DNA of 64,000 nucleotides from positions 61,996,186 through 62,060,185 of the forward strand of contig OU342630.1 of assembly GCA_910589415.1 (NCBI GenBank). The letters run 5' to 3'. This document shows positions 34,941 to 45,739 of the stretch, in pieces. The notes beneath the pieces are model-generated. The model was not told the DNA's origin. It saw only the letters and a list, made by a program, of their open reading frames with translations, and searched no databases. The stretch comes from Malachius bipustulatus. Lineage: Eukaryota; Arthropoda; Insecta; Coleoptera; Melyridae. A program made the position numbers and the translations under genes. Every line of letters starts with the position of its first letter. Position 1 is the first letter of the stretch.

Positions 34941-36001
34941 TAATTTTGTTTTAGTAAGGATCATTTTAGAAATCGTTGTTGTTAATTAGTAAATCTTATC
35001 TTTTGTCTAAATGTCCTGAGTAAGTTTGGTTTGGATGTGATAGAAATTTTTAGGTCACAGAACTTTGGAGTTCAATGCCGTGTGGAAGTTCTCCAGGTCT
35101 GTGTTAGGTATCTTTTGTATCCCGGAGCCAATAGGCAGCCATTGGTGTAAGTCCTGGAGGTCTGTGTGAGGTCCTTAGAGATGAAAATCCTACCTTGTTG
35201 GTACGTTAGTAGGAAAAATTTTCAGATCTATGTGAGGTAGACTGTGTTTAGGTGTAATTAACCTAAATTACATGTCAAAGTTGTTTAAAGAATTTCAGGA
35301 ATTCTGAATTCTGGTAATTCTGATATTGAGAATAAATTTGTTGGATTACCAAGAGCAGTTTTCTATCTTTTTGAGTAAGGAGAAAATTTTTGGAGGATTA
35401 GTGTCAGTTTAGGAAATCAACTAAACGAATTTTAGTCTTAAGCTGATGTCTTCTCTTTCTAAATAAGTCTTAGTAATGTTGTGTCTATCAAGTCTATCAC
35501 AGAAGTCTTCACTAATATTTACCAGACAGTTTTTGAGTATCGTCAAGTAGTTTTGAGTAACTATTTGTAAGTTTTGAGTAAAGTTTTGTCTTTAGTAGTT
35601 CAGGTAGTTCACATTAAGATTTCTAAAAGGATCTATTTACATTTTAGGGTAATTTTGACTAACGATTAGTTTTCGAAATTTTAATTTGAGTTTTTAGTTA
35701 GGACTAATTATCGATACAATTAGTTATTTGATATTTGGTATTGGTATTTTCAAAATTAATGATGGTGATCATTAATTATGACATTTTGAGTGTGAGTCTG
35801 TTTATCGATGAGTCTTGATCTTGTGTTCGCCCCAAGATGGGCCAAGATCGTTTTCATCTTTCATATCTTTTGAAGTTTAGTCTTGGGCAAAGGCCCCAAG
35901 TATTGTTTTGTTTTGGTTTCTGATTCCGGTGCCTTCGGGTATTGGAATAAGTGTCTTTCCGTATTTTCATTTCAATGTTCGCGGGTGAAGGGGTCGGAAT
36001 G
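34941..36001 (+). other. Untranslated stretch between pol and the gypsy 3' LTR
   Basis: About 1 kb without a coding frame. No envelope gene is present. A pair of similar segments ending in AGGTCTGTGT lies at about 35090 and 35160, each followed by a GAGGTC/TAGGTA word. Confidence 0.5.
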
Positions 36002-36290
36002 TTTATGATTAGTCTGTTGGTACGGTCAGTGAGACCATTTTGTTCTTTAGGAAGGACATTTATGATTAGTCTGTTGGTACGGTCAGTGAGACCATTTTGT
36101 TTCTTTAGGAAGAACATTTATTATTAGTCTATTAGTACGGTCAGTAAGACCATTTTGTTTCTTTAGGAAGAACATTTATGATTAGTCTGTTGGTACGGTC
36201 AGTGAGACCATTTTGTTTCTTTAGGAAGAACATTTATGATTAGTCTGTTGGTACGGTCAGTGAGACCATTTTTGTTCTTTAGGAAGAGCG
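36002..36290 (+). repeat. Five tandem 58-bp repeats before the gypsy 3' LTR
   Basis: Unit starts at 36002, 36059, 36117, 36175 and 36233. Each holds GATTAGTCTGTTGGTACGG and a short hairpin, GGTACGGTCAGTGAGACC, followed by TTTCTTTAGGAAGAACA. The third unit is the most diverged. Confidence 0.92.
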
Positions 36291-36403
36291 TTGTATATAT
36301 GTACATAGAAGTCAATGGAGAGTCTAGAGGATATTTTCTGGTGTTCTTGATGAGCAAAAAAATGGTATGTTATCCCATTTTTTTATTTTGGTTGGAGGGG
36401 TGG

Positions 36404-37986
36404 TGTAGCGTGCGCTTTTCCGTATTTATCCAGAACGAATTTACGAACAGAAAGGTGTACCAAGATGGCATTTCTTTAGTTTGATACCCTCCGCAAGTTC
36501 TATAGTTTGAGGTATAGTAACAGGATCGAGTTATGAGTCTGTCAGTCAGAGCCGTCAACTGCCAGTCAGAAGAACTGAACGTCAGCGCAGTGGAGCAAGG
36601 TGGACGAGGACGATATCGATTTTTTTTTTTTGGTGAAGGAGAACTGAACGGGTTAGTTGCTTCTTGTTGGTTGGAATATCATTGAGTGATGGTGTTTCAG
36701 TGAGATGGTGTTATTTCATTTGTTATCTCGTGTAGTGTGGTTAAAATAACACAGGAAAGAAAGCCTGTCAATCATGCATGGATGGGAGTAAGAAAGCTCG
36801 ACTGGAACCGACATAATGGCGTCCATCTCGGGTTTTTTTTTCCTTTTTTCTGTTTTCTTTTTATTCTCTACTTCTAGTTCCATGTTTCTGCGTTTCGAGT
36901 TCTAGTTTTATTTCTAGAATTCGATCTTTCGGATCCCTCCTTCGGGGTGGATCTATAATAAGATCTATCGTTAGTCGTTTATTTTATTTCCAAAATGTGC
37001 TGGTGGTGGTCTCCGTTGAGAAATATCCCATTTTCAAGCACTGGGTAGAAGAGCATAATTCTTTTTGGAAGTAATGGCGTTCTACAGACAAAGCCGGACC
37101 TAGCCAACTGGAGAGGGAGCAGGCGTCACAGTCTATCTCATTTCTTTTGGATCTTTCTGTTGCAGTCATGTTTCATCAAGAAATATTTGGAACTTCAAGG
37201 TACTTTGTAAATTTTTTTGTTTCATTTATTTTACATTGAATTTTCTCTCTAAAAAGAGAGGAAGTAACTTCATCAGATTGCGTTATTGATTTTATCAAGA
37301 TGGGAATTTTTATTATTTTAATAATTGGGAAATACTTCCCCAATGTTGTTAATTTTAGCTAGTGAGTAGAAATGTTCAATTTAGTATTTAATCTTAATCT
37401 AAATTAATTATCAGGGAGAATTAATTGACCAAATTTAGTTAGTGTTAAGAATGTAAATTTTTTTGTCAAGTACCTAATGAAGGTAATTTGTTGATCAACG
37501 AGATCAACATTTTTTTAGTTTACTATTGTTCTATTTTTAAGAAATGTTGCTAGTATGTAGATGATAAGGGAGAAATCCAAGATAAATTTTCTTTTGTCTC
37601 ACAATACAATATACCGTTAGCTGGGAAGTTTTATGTTTTTAATTGGAGAAGTCCAATAAATTGTTAAATTTTTTATGTGAGTTTTATTTTTAGTATCTGT
37701 GTGGCCTGAATAATAAAAAGACACAACGTAGGGCAGGTCAGTTATGTAAATTTTGAATCTTATAATTTTTTATTTATTTAGACGATCATGTCAACAAATT
37801 TGTAGTCATCATTTTTATTTTCTTTTTAATTTTTACACCCTCTGTCCTGCTTTGGATACAAACAAATTTGAAGGTACCTGGATGGGATCAGAGGGAAAGA
37901 CACCTTCCTTTCGCTCATTTTTTTAGTTTTCTTTTTGGCCTGGTAAATTAAATTTTTTTTTGAGATCGAGCGAAGGAAGGGTTGCA
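36404..37986 (+). repeat. 3' LTR of the gypsy element
   Basis: 1,583 bp. Near-identical to the 5' LTR up to 37759, then clearly different to the end. It is preceded directly by the purine-rich GGAGGGGTGG. Confidence 0.93.
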
Positions 37987-37990
37987 AGAG

Positions 37991-38697
37991 ACATACACGA
38001 ACAGCAATAAAATTATTTGAACGACACAACTTCAAATGCTCGATGAAGAGAGAGCATCGATGTTTCACTGACTATTTTCAGCTCATAACATAAATTAATA
38101 AATAACACTTCAGTGTTATATATTGTTTTAAATGCAAATAACATATACTTTGATAGTTACTTATTCAAATGTTTCGTCAAACACATCTGCTTCATTTGAT
38201 ATTTCATTCATACACCAGGCATTCATACACCGGGCGTGCTTGTAATAAACGAGTTATAACGATAAGCTAACGCTGGGGTAATTTGTTTGTAACTGTAAAT
38301 GAATGAGCTATTATTTGGTTCACCCAGTCGATGACGGTTCAATTGATTTAATTAATATAGTGTCTGTAGCCAATTTTACCTTTCCCTTTTAACCGTCGCT
38401 GGTGCTAGAAAGAACTAGGTCGGCAACAAGGCGTGTATTTATTTATCCTGCGTCGTTGGCGCTAAGAAAGAACTTAGTGAAAGAAAGAACAAGACGTGAA
38501 TTTTATATGCATTGTTTTTTGGTCTTATATGTATTTGTATTTTTGTGTATTTTGTGTCTTTTCAGGATTTATAAGTCGTTGAAATAGAAAGATAAAATGT
38601 CCTCTTTCTGAATATAACAGATTAGCTTATTCACTTCAATTTTACACCAAAGCGGTGATGATTTTATGTGCGGTGTCATTTGTATTTAATATTTGTT
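37991..38697. other. Intergenic next to the gypsy element
   Basis: Non-coding. About 38120-38310 is a diverged copy of the repeat in caspase intron 4 (25810-26000): both contain TTTTAAATGCAAAT, ...GCTGGGGTA and TTTGTTTGTAACTGTAAA. Confidence 0.45.
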
Positions 38698-39316
38698 TGT
38701 AGAGTCAGAGTTTTTTCTTTTTCACGGTTTTTTTTTCTCTGACTTTAAATTAGTTGCACCAAACCCGACTAGGGAAGGGGGTAAAATAATGAATAGGATA
38801 ATAAAACGATTGGTTGAATGTTATAGAGAGAAATTCTGTGTTTTAATAATATCTCCTGTCTCTCAATAAATGACTAGCTCAAAGTATTTGCGTAGCGTTT
38901 TGCTACGAACGAACAAGGTAAGGTTACTACGAACACAACATAGAAGGTCCACAGGATAAAAGACTAGACGATCACGATCACAGGGGCTTAAAAGGGGTTA
39001 GAATCCCATCGGCCATTTTGTTTGAATTATTTGAAGCTATAGAGGTTTCAGGGCGGAAGAGTTTCAATCAGTTGAAATAATCTCTGAGACTTGAGGGCGG
39101 GATAACTTTAAATTCAAATCAAGAATTGAGGGCGGGAATTCAACAGAGCAATTCACGACAGACAAGTTGACATCTGAAACGTCATAGGGATTCTTCTTTT
39201 TAAATCATTCAGTTTGGCCTTTGATTTGGTACATTTCAGCCCGGGGACCACATTACAGACTTAAATGCGCATGACGGAGGACCTGCGTTTAAAAGGTAGG
39301 TTACACTTACACTACA
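38698..39316 (+). repeat. LTR fragment of the 3-kb LTR family
   Basis: The last ~420 bp match the 3' end of the 3-kb LTR in order: GGTTACTACGAACACAAC, ACTAGACGATCACGA, AGGGCGGGA..., a GACAGACAAGTTGACA block, ATGCGCATGACGGAGG, ending ACACTTACACTACA. TTGGTGCCAGTGACC, a primer-binding-like sequence, follows within 6 bases. The front half (AGTCAGAG..CTCTGACT hairpin) is shared with the copy at 47.15 kb but not with the 3-kb LTR. Confidence 0.6.
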
Positions 39317-40560
39317 GTAAATTGGTGCCAGTGACCACGATACATTACAGACTTGTTACCTAGTGACCCATGTTACACTAAAATATGTTTCGTTGTTTTA
39401 GTAGGTGATTGCACACAGCCGACCTGCATGGCAGGTTTATTATGCCAAAGTGCCATTCAGGTTCTTTCCTAAACTGTTCTTTCACTCTAGAATGTGGCAC
39501 TCTCATTTCATTAAACGAGGTGGGGTTTTACTTTTTCACACCAAAAATCTGTTGTTTTTATAATTTTTGTTTTCTCACAATGATTTCAGTGTTTCCTGGA
39601 TATGGATTACGTATGTAGAGATCAAGAGGATTGACTTAAATCAAGTAAGGGGGATAAGTTAAAATGTCAAATATATAAAATGTCAAAGAGCTGTAAGTAG
39701 TAGAAGCATACACCACCTGTTGGTAGAGCAAGGGGATTCATATATTAAATCTAGAAATTGATGACAGAGAAGTCGTTGACCTCTTAAAGCGTCAAAGCTT
39801 CTTCTTTTTAAATCGTTCAATTATTGTGACCTCTTTCTTACGTCATCTTATAGTTGGGCATGTGTTACACTATCGCACATCTGCCCCTTTCTCTATGTTT
39901 AGCTTCAATAGTTTCAGGTATAGCAGATGTTCCGTCATCAATGACATTTCATTATTAATTTCCATTTCCTCACGGAATCTATCCTTGCACAACCCTTTTG
40001 CCCATCCCTTATATTTGGCTATTCTCGCCAAGAGAAGATGTGCGTAACGTGGGTGGTCAAACCAAACGTCAAGGTTTTCACCCCTAGAAGAGACCAGAAG
40101 CAGTTGAGCATTGGACGCGTCGGGTCGTATCAGGAAATCCCGTGTCGTGTGCAAGTGCAATCCAAGGAGAGTTTAGTGACCAGCACCAGTCTTCAGTTGC
40201 TGATAAACGTCGCGGCTCCGTCTTCTCTTACGTCATCTTAATATCATCGATTATCGCGTCCTATAGGCCGATCGCTTAATTAAGGGACATTGCATCCCCG
40301 CACGGATATAGTGATTCACAGAAGGCAGAATAAACAGTGAGTACCTACGCATGAACTATTAAGCCAAATATTAATAATTGTTAATCCTGTCTGTTATATT
40401 TCCCTGTGTATCCTGTATCTTGGTCCTTCGCCCAGATAAGAACATCATTTTCATCAAATAGGTTCCCCATTACGGGAACTTATTATTTATTCTTTAATCC
40501 AATCGATTCCCCATTAAGGGACCGCACAGCAGACTTTAATGAAATATCTAATTACATCAT
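39317..40560. other. Intergenic with one unexplained minus frame
   Basis: No recognisable gene. An open minus frame of about 100 codons (ending 39870) begins near 40175. It includes NAQLLLVSSRGENLDVWFDH and ARIAKYKGWAKGLCKDRF, is charged and looks protein-like, but I cannot name it; it may be a relic of an element's coding region. Confidence 0.35.
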
Positions 40561-40563
40561 ATA

Positions 40564-42140
40564 CAGGGTGAGTTTTTTTCAATGTTTAGTACAGGGATCT
40601 CGTAAACTACTGCAGTTAGAGGAACGGTTAAATGGGGAAAGAAGTGCAGTTTTATGAGCTTAATTCGAAACAGTTTTTGTTTTTTTGAAAATCTCCATGG
40701 CTTCCTAGATATTTAACATAAAGTAAATTCCGCGGATTTCTTTACACCGAGATAGCGGTCTTATTATTGGGATTACAGAAAAATCGTAAAGGAAAACCTT
40801 TTAGACGATTTTAGACGATTTCATAGACAATAAAACGGCGTTACAATTTTTTTTATTTGTTGTGTCATTTTCGAGCTATGACGTAAACTTGTGTTTTTTT
40901 AAATGTAAGTCATAGGTGGCTATGACATCATTCAATATGTCTTTTTTTTCTAAATACAACGATATAAAACTCGATATCGTTTTTTCGGGAAATAAAAAAG
41001 TTAGGACGGTTTTTAATTTTATTTCCTCAAATACGTGGTATAGGCCCTGAATTTAATAGTTAATTTTGAATTGAAAATCTTATATGAATTAACAGTTCAA
41101 CGGGATAGCTAGTTTTCGAGAACTTTAAAAAAAATATTAGATAATTTTAATTCTAATCTTTCAAAAATCTTGTAACAATACCTTATACCTACGCTGTAGA
41201 ACTTTAGACTAAATATTCATATCAAAATGTGACGGTTGCTTAGCAACAGTAACAGAAACAGTGAAACTATAAAATTTGACAGTTAGTTACTTAGAGGCTT
41301 ATAATTTCCATTGAACTTTAAGTTTGTAGGTAGTCAGGTTTTGCAGAAGTTCTTAGATCGTATAACCTGCAAGGTGAATTACTAGTATGGAGTTTTCCAA
41401 CCAAGAGAAGCGTGATATGATAGAATGTTATATTCAGTGTCAAAAGAATGCTGTCAGGGCTGCGGAACAATATTTTCGCAGATATTTTAATCGTCGTTTA
41501 TCTTTTATATTCAAATGTTTCATAATATTTTCTAGAGTTACTAGATGGCTATTAGAAAATTTGTAGTTAATTAAGTATAATTGTTTGCATAGAGGATTAC
41601 AAATTATTCTGCAAAATTATCTACGTATAATTTCAAATTCAACTGAGGCCAATCAGTTATGCTTACATGGCCGCCTAGTTAAGTTGAGGAAATAAAACTA
41701 AAAACCGTCCTAACTTTTTTATTTCCCGAAAAATCGATGTCGAGTTTTATATCGTTGTATTTAGAAAAAAAAGACATATCGAATGATGTCACAGCCAACT
41801 ATGACTTACATTTAAAAAAACACAAGTTTACGTCATAGCTCGAAAATGACACAACAAATACAAAAATCTGTAACGCCGTTTTATTGTCTATGAAATCGTC
41901 TAAAAGGTTTTCCTTTACGATTTTTCTCTAATCCCAATAATAAGACTGCTATCTCGGTGTAAAGAAATCCGCGGAATTTACTTTATGTTAAATATCTAGG
42001 AAGCCATGGAGATTTTCAAAAAAACAAAAGCTGTTTCGAATTAAGCTCATAAAACTGCACTTCTTTCCCCATTTAACCGTTCCTCTAACTGCAGTAGTTT
42101 ACGAGATCCCTGTACTAAACATTGAAAAAAACTCACCCTG
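40564..42140. mobile_element. Fold-back DNA element with ~460-bp inverted arms
   Basis: Left arm 40564-41030 and right arm 41684-42140 are near-perfect inverted copies. The ends read CAGGGTGAGTTTTTTTC and GAAAAAAACTCACCCTG, each flanked by TA. The 650-bp core holds a 59-codon frame whose first ~37 residues look like a transposase N-terminal domain, so this is probably an internally deleted derivative of a TA-inserting (IS630/Tc1-type) element with very long TIRs. The right end abuts the pseudocaspase 3' end. Confidence 0.85.
41387..41566 (+). pseudogene. Relic of a transposase N-terminus (DUF4817-like), 59 codons
   Basis: Starts MEFSNQEKRDMIECYIQCQK and continues with AAEQYFRRYFNRR. That pattern (acidic start, conserved Cys, a run of Ala then arginine-rich FNRR) is typical of the DUF4817 helix-turn-helix domain at the front of many insect transposase-like proteins. 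After FNRR the frame loses homology and stops. It lies in the unique core of the fold-back element. An X-box-like GTTGCTTAGCAAC lies 140 bp upstream. Confidence 0.6.
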
Positions 42141-42153
42141 TATTATTATATCA

Positions 42154-42159
42154 TTTATT
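42154..42159 (-). terminator. Pseudocaspase poly(A) signal candidate
   Basis: TTTATT on + (AATAAA on -), 113 bases after the stop codon and only 14 bases from the end of the fold-back element. Confidence 0.45.
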
Positions 42160-42271
42160 ACTCATTCCTAATATCTACGTGATAAAATTATTTATAAACA
42201 TTTTAACAGGAATATAAGTTTAGAATTAATTAAAGTAATTTTAATTTTGAAGCGCCTAATAAGAGATATCA

Positions 42272-43735
42272 TCAACGCCAAGGAGGTTTCTCGCCAGTGC
42301 CGCGAGCTTGAGCCGGTCGCTGCTTCTTATTCAACCCACCAGCAGCTCCCCGGTTACTGTTCTCAGCAATCGAAGTACCGGAAGAACAAAACGAAGTTTT
42401 TGAGCCTCGTCGTCCACTTTTTGTAGAATTAAAAGCACCGGCACCAGCACCAGCACCAGCACTAGTACCACCATCCTTGACATCAACCACTTTTTCACTA
42501 GTAGATGCTGCCCTTCCTGGCTCATCTTTCTTGTCCTTACTCCTGTTGTTATTGTCACCATTATTACTGTTGCTGCTGATGTAATTGACAGTACGTCGTG
42601 ACGACAGTCTCCTTATCAGTTTGCCCCATCTGCTGTCCGGTTTCTTGCTGTTGGACTCCAGAGCTTTCGCTTGAATTTTCTCCAACACGTCGTAGACATT
42701 GTCCAGGTTCTTGGTGAGCGTTTCTGTGCTCTCGGTGATGGCCAGATGGTGTCCCCTCTTACCGCTCGCGGTCAGAAAGAGACGTCTCGTGAGGGTGGAG
42801 ATGATCAACGGTTGGGACGAGTAGGGGGTTTCCGTGTATGTCGACAGAGTGATTATGTCTTCCTTTCTCGCGTATTGTTCGATATTGTCGCAGAATTGAT
42901 CGAGATAGTTTTCATCCAATGTATCTGCTGATCATTAAAATTACGTATACGTGGGGTGGATGATTAGTTATTATTAATAATAATTGATTTTTATAGTTTT
43001 ACCTGTAATTTCTTTGTATATGATGAGCATGTCAGCCTCTAACGGCTTATCAAATTCTTTCCCGAAAGGAGAACGTAACAGCGCCACATCAGATTCGACC
43101 ACTCGTTGCTTTTTTATTGCCTTAAAAAAATTATTTTGTGGATTAGACCTATACAGGAAGAAACTCCTTTCCTCTTACCTCGAAAATGAAAACCTTCGGT
43201 TTATTCTTCAAATTCGGGCAGCTCCTGCTGTCAAATTTGGGCCATATTTCCATTATATTTAATGGCGGATTGTGTTTAGTTTTGAAGGATCTCCTGTCTT
43301 CAGTTTCAAAGACTCCGATGAATAAAATGATCAGCAGACTCGTATCCTCGGTTGTAGCATCACAAACTAGAACAGAATTAATTTTTTTCTTATAGGTACC
43401 TACTGAAATAACACTATACCAAGACTGATGATAGAATGATGGGAATTCTTACTGTTCTGTAAGGTGTTGGCTACGTCCGAAGCGCTGTCCAGCGGATGCA
43501 GGTGCTTTTTGGGCACGTCGTATCCGATGGTCTTCATCGCTTTTGCGAAAATTTCATCTTCCGGTTCTTTGATGAAGGAAGATTTGAAGATGTGGATGCA
43601 CGCATTGCGCGAGTCGTGCTCGTATTCGTCGGCGATGAGCTCCGTTGATGGCCTGATCTCGATTATCTCTTCGTCGAGACTCGCGAACGAGTCTTTCCTC
43701 TGTCTCTGTACTCTCTGTCCGTCCATGAAGTTCAT
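42272..43735 (-). CDS. Pseudocaspase: caspase paralogue without catalytic residues (413 aa, 4 exons)
   Basis: Exons on minus: 43735-43453, 43366-43179, 43120-43003, 42924-42272; GT-AG throughout, one frame. It retains the caspase-fold outline: YEHDSRNACIHIF, MKTIGYDVPKK, SLLIILFIG, NKPKVFIFE|AIKKQ, ADMLIIYKEI. The catalytic Cys position (QACRG) reads EAIKK (I159), the His-Gly dyad is absent (FIGVF at ~110-114), and the pocket motifs R-x-G and (S/W)RN are not seen. Introns 1-3 fall at the same places and phases (1, 0, 1) as introns 2-4 of the active caspase, so it is a true paralogue. The C-terminal ~110 residues are low-complexity, Ser/Asn/Gly/Lys-rich. The intact frame and splice sites argue for a working non-enzymatic protein, such as a decoy or regulator. 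ATG 43726 is an alternative start. Confidence 0.8.
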
Positions 43736-43759
43736 TTTTTGGGCCCCTTGTTGACAAGA

Positions 43760-44867
43760 CTAGGTATCGGTATCACTGGCTGCTCTGACTATAATCACTA
43801 ATCAACTGAGGTAGCAGAGCAATAACAAAGAAATATGATTTGGATGATGCAAATCGCGAGCGTGCCTTATCTTATCTACTGAACAGATATCGCGGTAGGT
43901 GATGGTTATTGTTTTGTTTGTTCAGGAGTTCCTCGAATGTTTTCGTATGCAAGATTATGTGTCGATATCTATAAAAAAAATTCACGAATGCAAATGCAGC
44001 AGGATCTAATAATACGACTTACTTTTGTTGTAACTTACCCGACGTAGTGTGCTTTACATTTAGGATTTAGGTAATAGATTAGCTCCCGCTTAAAACTGTA
44101 ATCAAGGCCTTTAAGCCCATTAAGCCTGACCTCTCTATTTATTACCCAGATTAACTGAATCTGATTTTTAATTCGGAATGAGCTCGTTCCCTTAATACCT
44201 TATTTTAACCTGATACATCAACCGCAATTCTTTAGACTCCTCCTGTAACTCTACCCTCTGAACTGCTCTCTTTAGTCCCTTTCGATCTCCTTTTCCTCTG
44301 GCGTGTCAACCAGATCCCTGACTTTACTAGAGAATGGTTAGGTTTGGAGAGATATACCAATTTTTAGCAACAAAACAGCTTTTCTGAATTTTTTGAGGCA
44401 TTTACAATTTTTGTTGCCTCTAAAACTTTGCGATCGTTTGCAATGTGTCTTTTTCCCAGCGGCGTTAGCGTTACACGATTTCTTGCAAAAAATTAGAGAT
44501 TTTTGTCCCCTGGTATTTTTCTGCAAACCTAACCAGTTCTCCAGTAAAAAATTCATAAACTTTGAAAATTACACTTTATTTTTGTTGGCTGAGTATGTCA
44601 ATCAAGTTAATGATTTAAAAAGAAATGTTTCGGACAAAATATTCGTGGTTTTTTACGTTTAATGATTGCCTACATGAAAAATAGGATTTCTGTTTGAAAA
44701 AATAAAGTTGACCTTGAACCGTTTATCCAAGGTCAACGTTTTTTCGGGCGTTGGATTTCCCCCTTCAAACTGTACAACTTTTGTCCAAAACTTTTTTTAT
44801 TCAGCTTCACCTGCAAAAGTTATTTAGGATGATCAATTAAATTGGGACATCCTGTATAAGTCATACT
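43760..44867. other. Intergenic upstream of the pseudocaspase
   Basis: Probably includes the pseudocaspase promoter, but no core motif stands out. At 44708-44737 a hairpin, GTTGACCTTG...CAAGGTCAAC, has a 10-bp stem. GGGACATCCTGTATA at 44845-44859 resembles a DNA-element end. Confidence 0.4.
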
Positions 44868-45250
44868 GTAATGTAATGTAAATGTAACAACCTATCTAAC
44901 CTACCTTTTATGCGTCATGCGCATCAAAGCTGTGCCGTGAAGAACCCCTTTGACGTTTGAAATGTCAACTTGTCTGCCATTATTGTCATGAATGTCTCTG
45001 TTGAATTCCCGCCCTGAATTCTAACTTTGAATTTGAAAGGCCCCAAACCATAAAGCAATTGCGCATGCTACGATCGAAACCTAAAACCTTTGAATAAAGA
45101 AGAAAAAAAAAAGTTCTTCTTTATTCAATGCCTAAAACAGTCGATCCTATTCACTTATTATATTCTATGTAGGTATTCAAATGTCATTTGTCACTTTTCA
45201 AGCTTTCAAAGCAGAAATGTCAATTTTGTTATAAACCCGAAGAAAAGAAA
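44868..45250. repeat. Rearranged fragments of the 3-kb LTR family
   Basis: 44868-45039 matches the LTR's 3' end in minus orientation (CCCCTTTGACGTTTGAAATG, then CCCGCCCTGAAT). 45040-45250 matches its 5' start in plus orientation (CCCAAACCATAAAGCAATTG, then CAAGCTTTCAAAG). The two therefore meet head-on. The second part contains a palindrome, AAGAAC/GTTCTT with an A-run, at about 45101-45122. Confidence 0.55.
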
Positions 45251-45251
45251 G

Positions 45252-45350
45252 GTTCAAACCCATAAGTAATTACTGGAGTGGAGCGACTTTGTCTTACCTA
45301 CATAGGGAAGACCGAAGCTCCCTTCCTTTAAAAAAAAAAAAAAAAAAAAG
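45252..45350 (+). mobile_element. 5'-truncated SINE
   Basis: Only the 3' tail is present: GGAGTGGAGCGACTTTGTC, GGGAAGACCGAAGCTCCC, then an A-run of about 20. No A or B box, so it is a truncated copy of the SINE at 4.9 kb. Confidence 0.75.
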
Positions 45351-45739
45351 GCACGTGGTACGGAATTGTCGTTAAGACTTGATTGACTGGTCACACTGTT
45401 CACTTTATTTTTATTTCTGATTCTGACATCGAGACAGTGAACACCAGCCGTCAGCTCAGCTGTTGCGATAATCACTGTTTTGTTATATTCTCTGAGTTCT
45501 CCCAGGCAATTGTTATTGTTTATTTATACGCACGTGAGCTATTATTTATTTATTTATTGTTATTAAAATATCATAAGAGACTGGCTTTTACCTTTTACTG
45601 TTTATTTATTGTTGAAACATCATTTATTTAAAAGACAATGGTAAGGAAGGCACGTGGCCTTAGTTAATTTAATTACTCTCGTGAAGGGGGCTCATAGTGT
45701 TTTAATAATTATTTCTGTGTGCAAAGAGAATTCCAATTG

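Larger units (their letters stand above)
28268..37986 (+). mobile_element. Ty3/gypsy LTR retrotransposon (9.7 kb)
   Basis: Both LTRs start TGTAGCGTGCGC and end GGGTTGCA. AGAG flanks the element at 28264-28267 and 37987-37990 (4-bp duplication). A primer-binding-like TGGTGCAGTGTCC follows the 5' LTR (29854) and a polypurine GGAGGGG precedes the 3' LTR. Inside are gag with a zinc knuckle, protease, reverse transcriptase, RNase H and integrase in the Ty3/gypsy order (integrase last). There is no envelope gene; 34.94-36.40 kb is non-coding. Three frame changes in pol make this copy non-autonomous as assembled. Confidence 0.95.

Noticed and set aside
35854..36117. Minus 87-aa frame near the gypsy 3' end
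   Set aside because: Reads through the 58-bp tandem repeats on the strand opposite to the element.
36002..36290. CRISPR-like array
   Set aside because: The repeats are head-to-tail tandem copies without unique spacers and belong to a eukaryotic retrotransposon.
34941..36403. Envelope gene of the gypsy element
   Set aside because: No frame of useful length, no signal peptide, no transmembrane segment.
44708..44737. Hairpin of nuclear-receptor half-sites (TGACCTTG / CAAGGTCA)
   Set aside because: Matches half-site words, but there is no gene start nearby and one occurrence in 64 kb can be chance.
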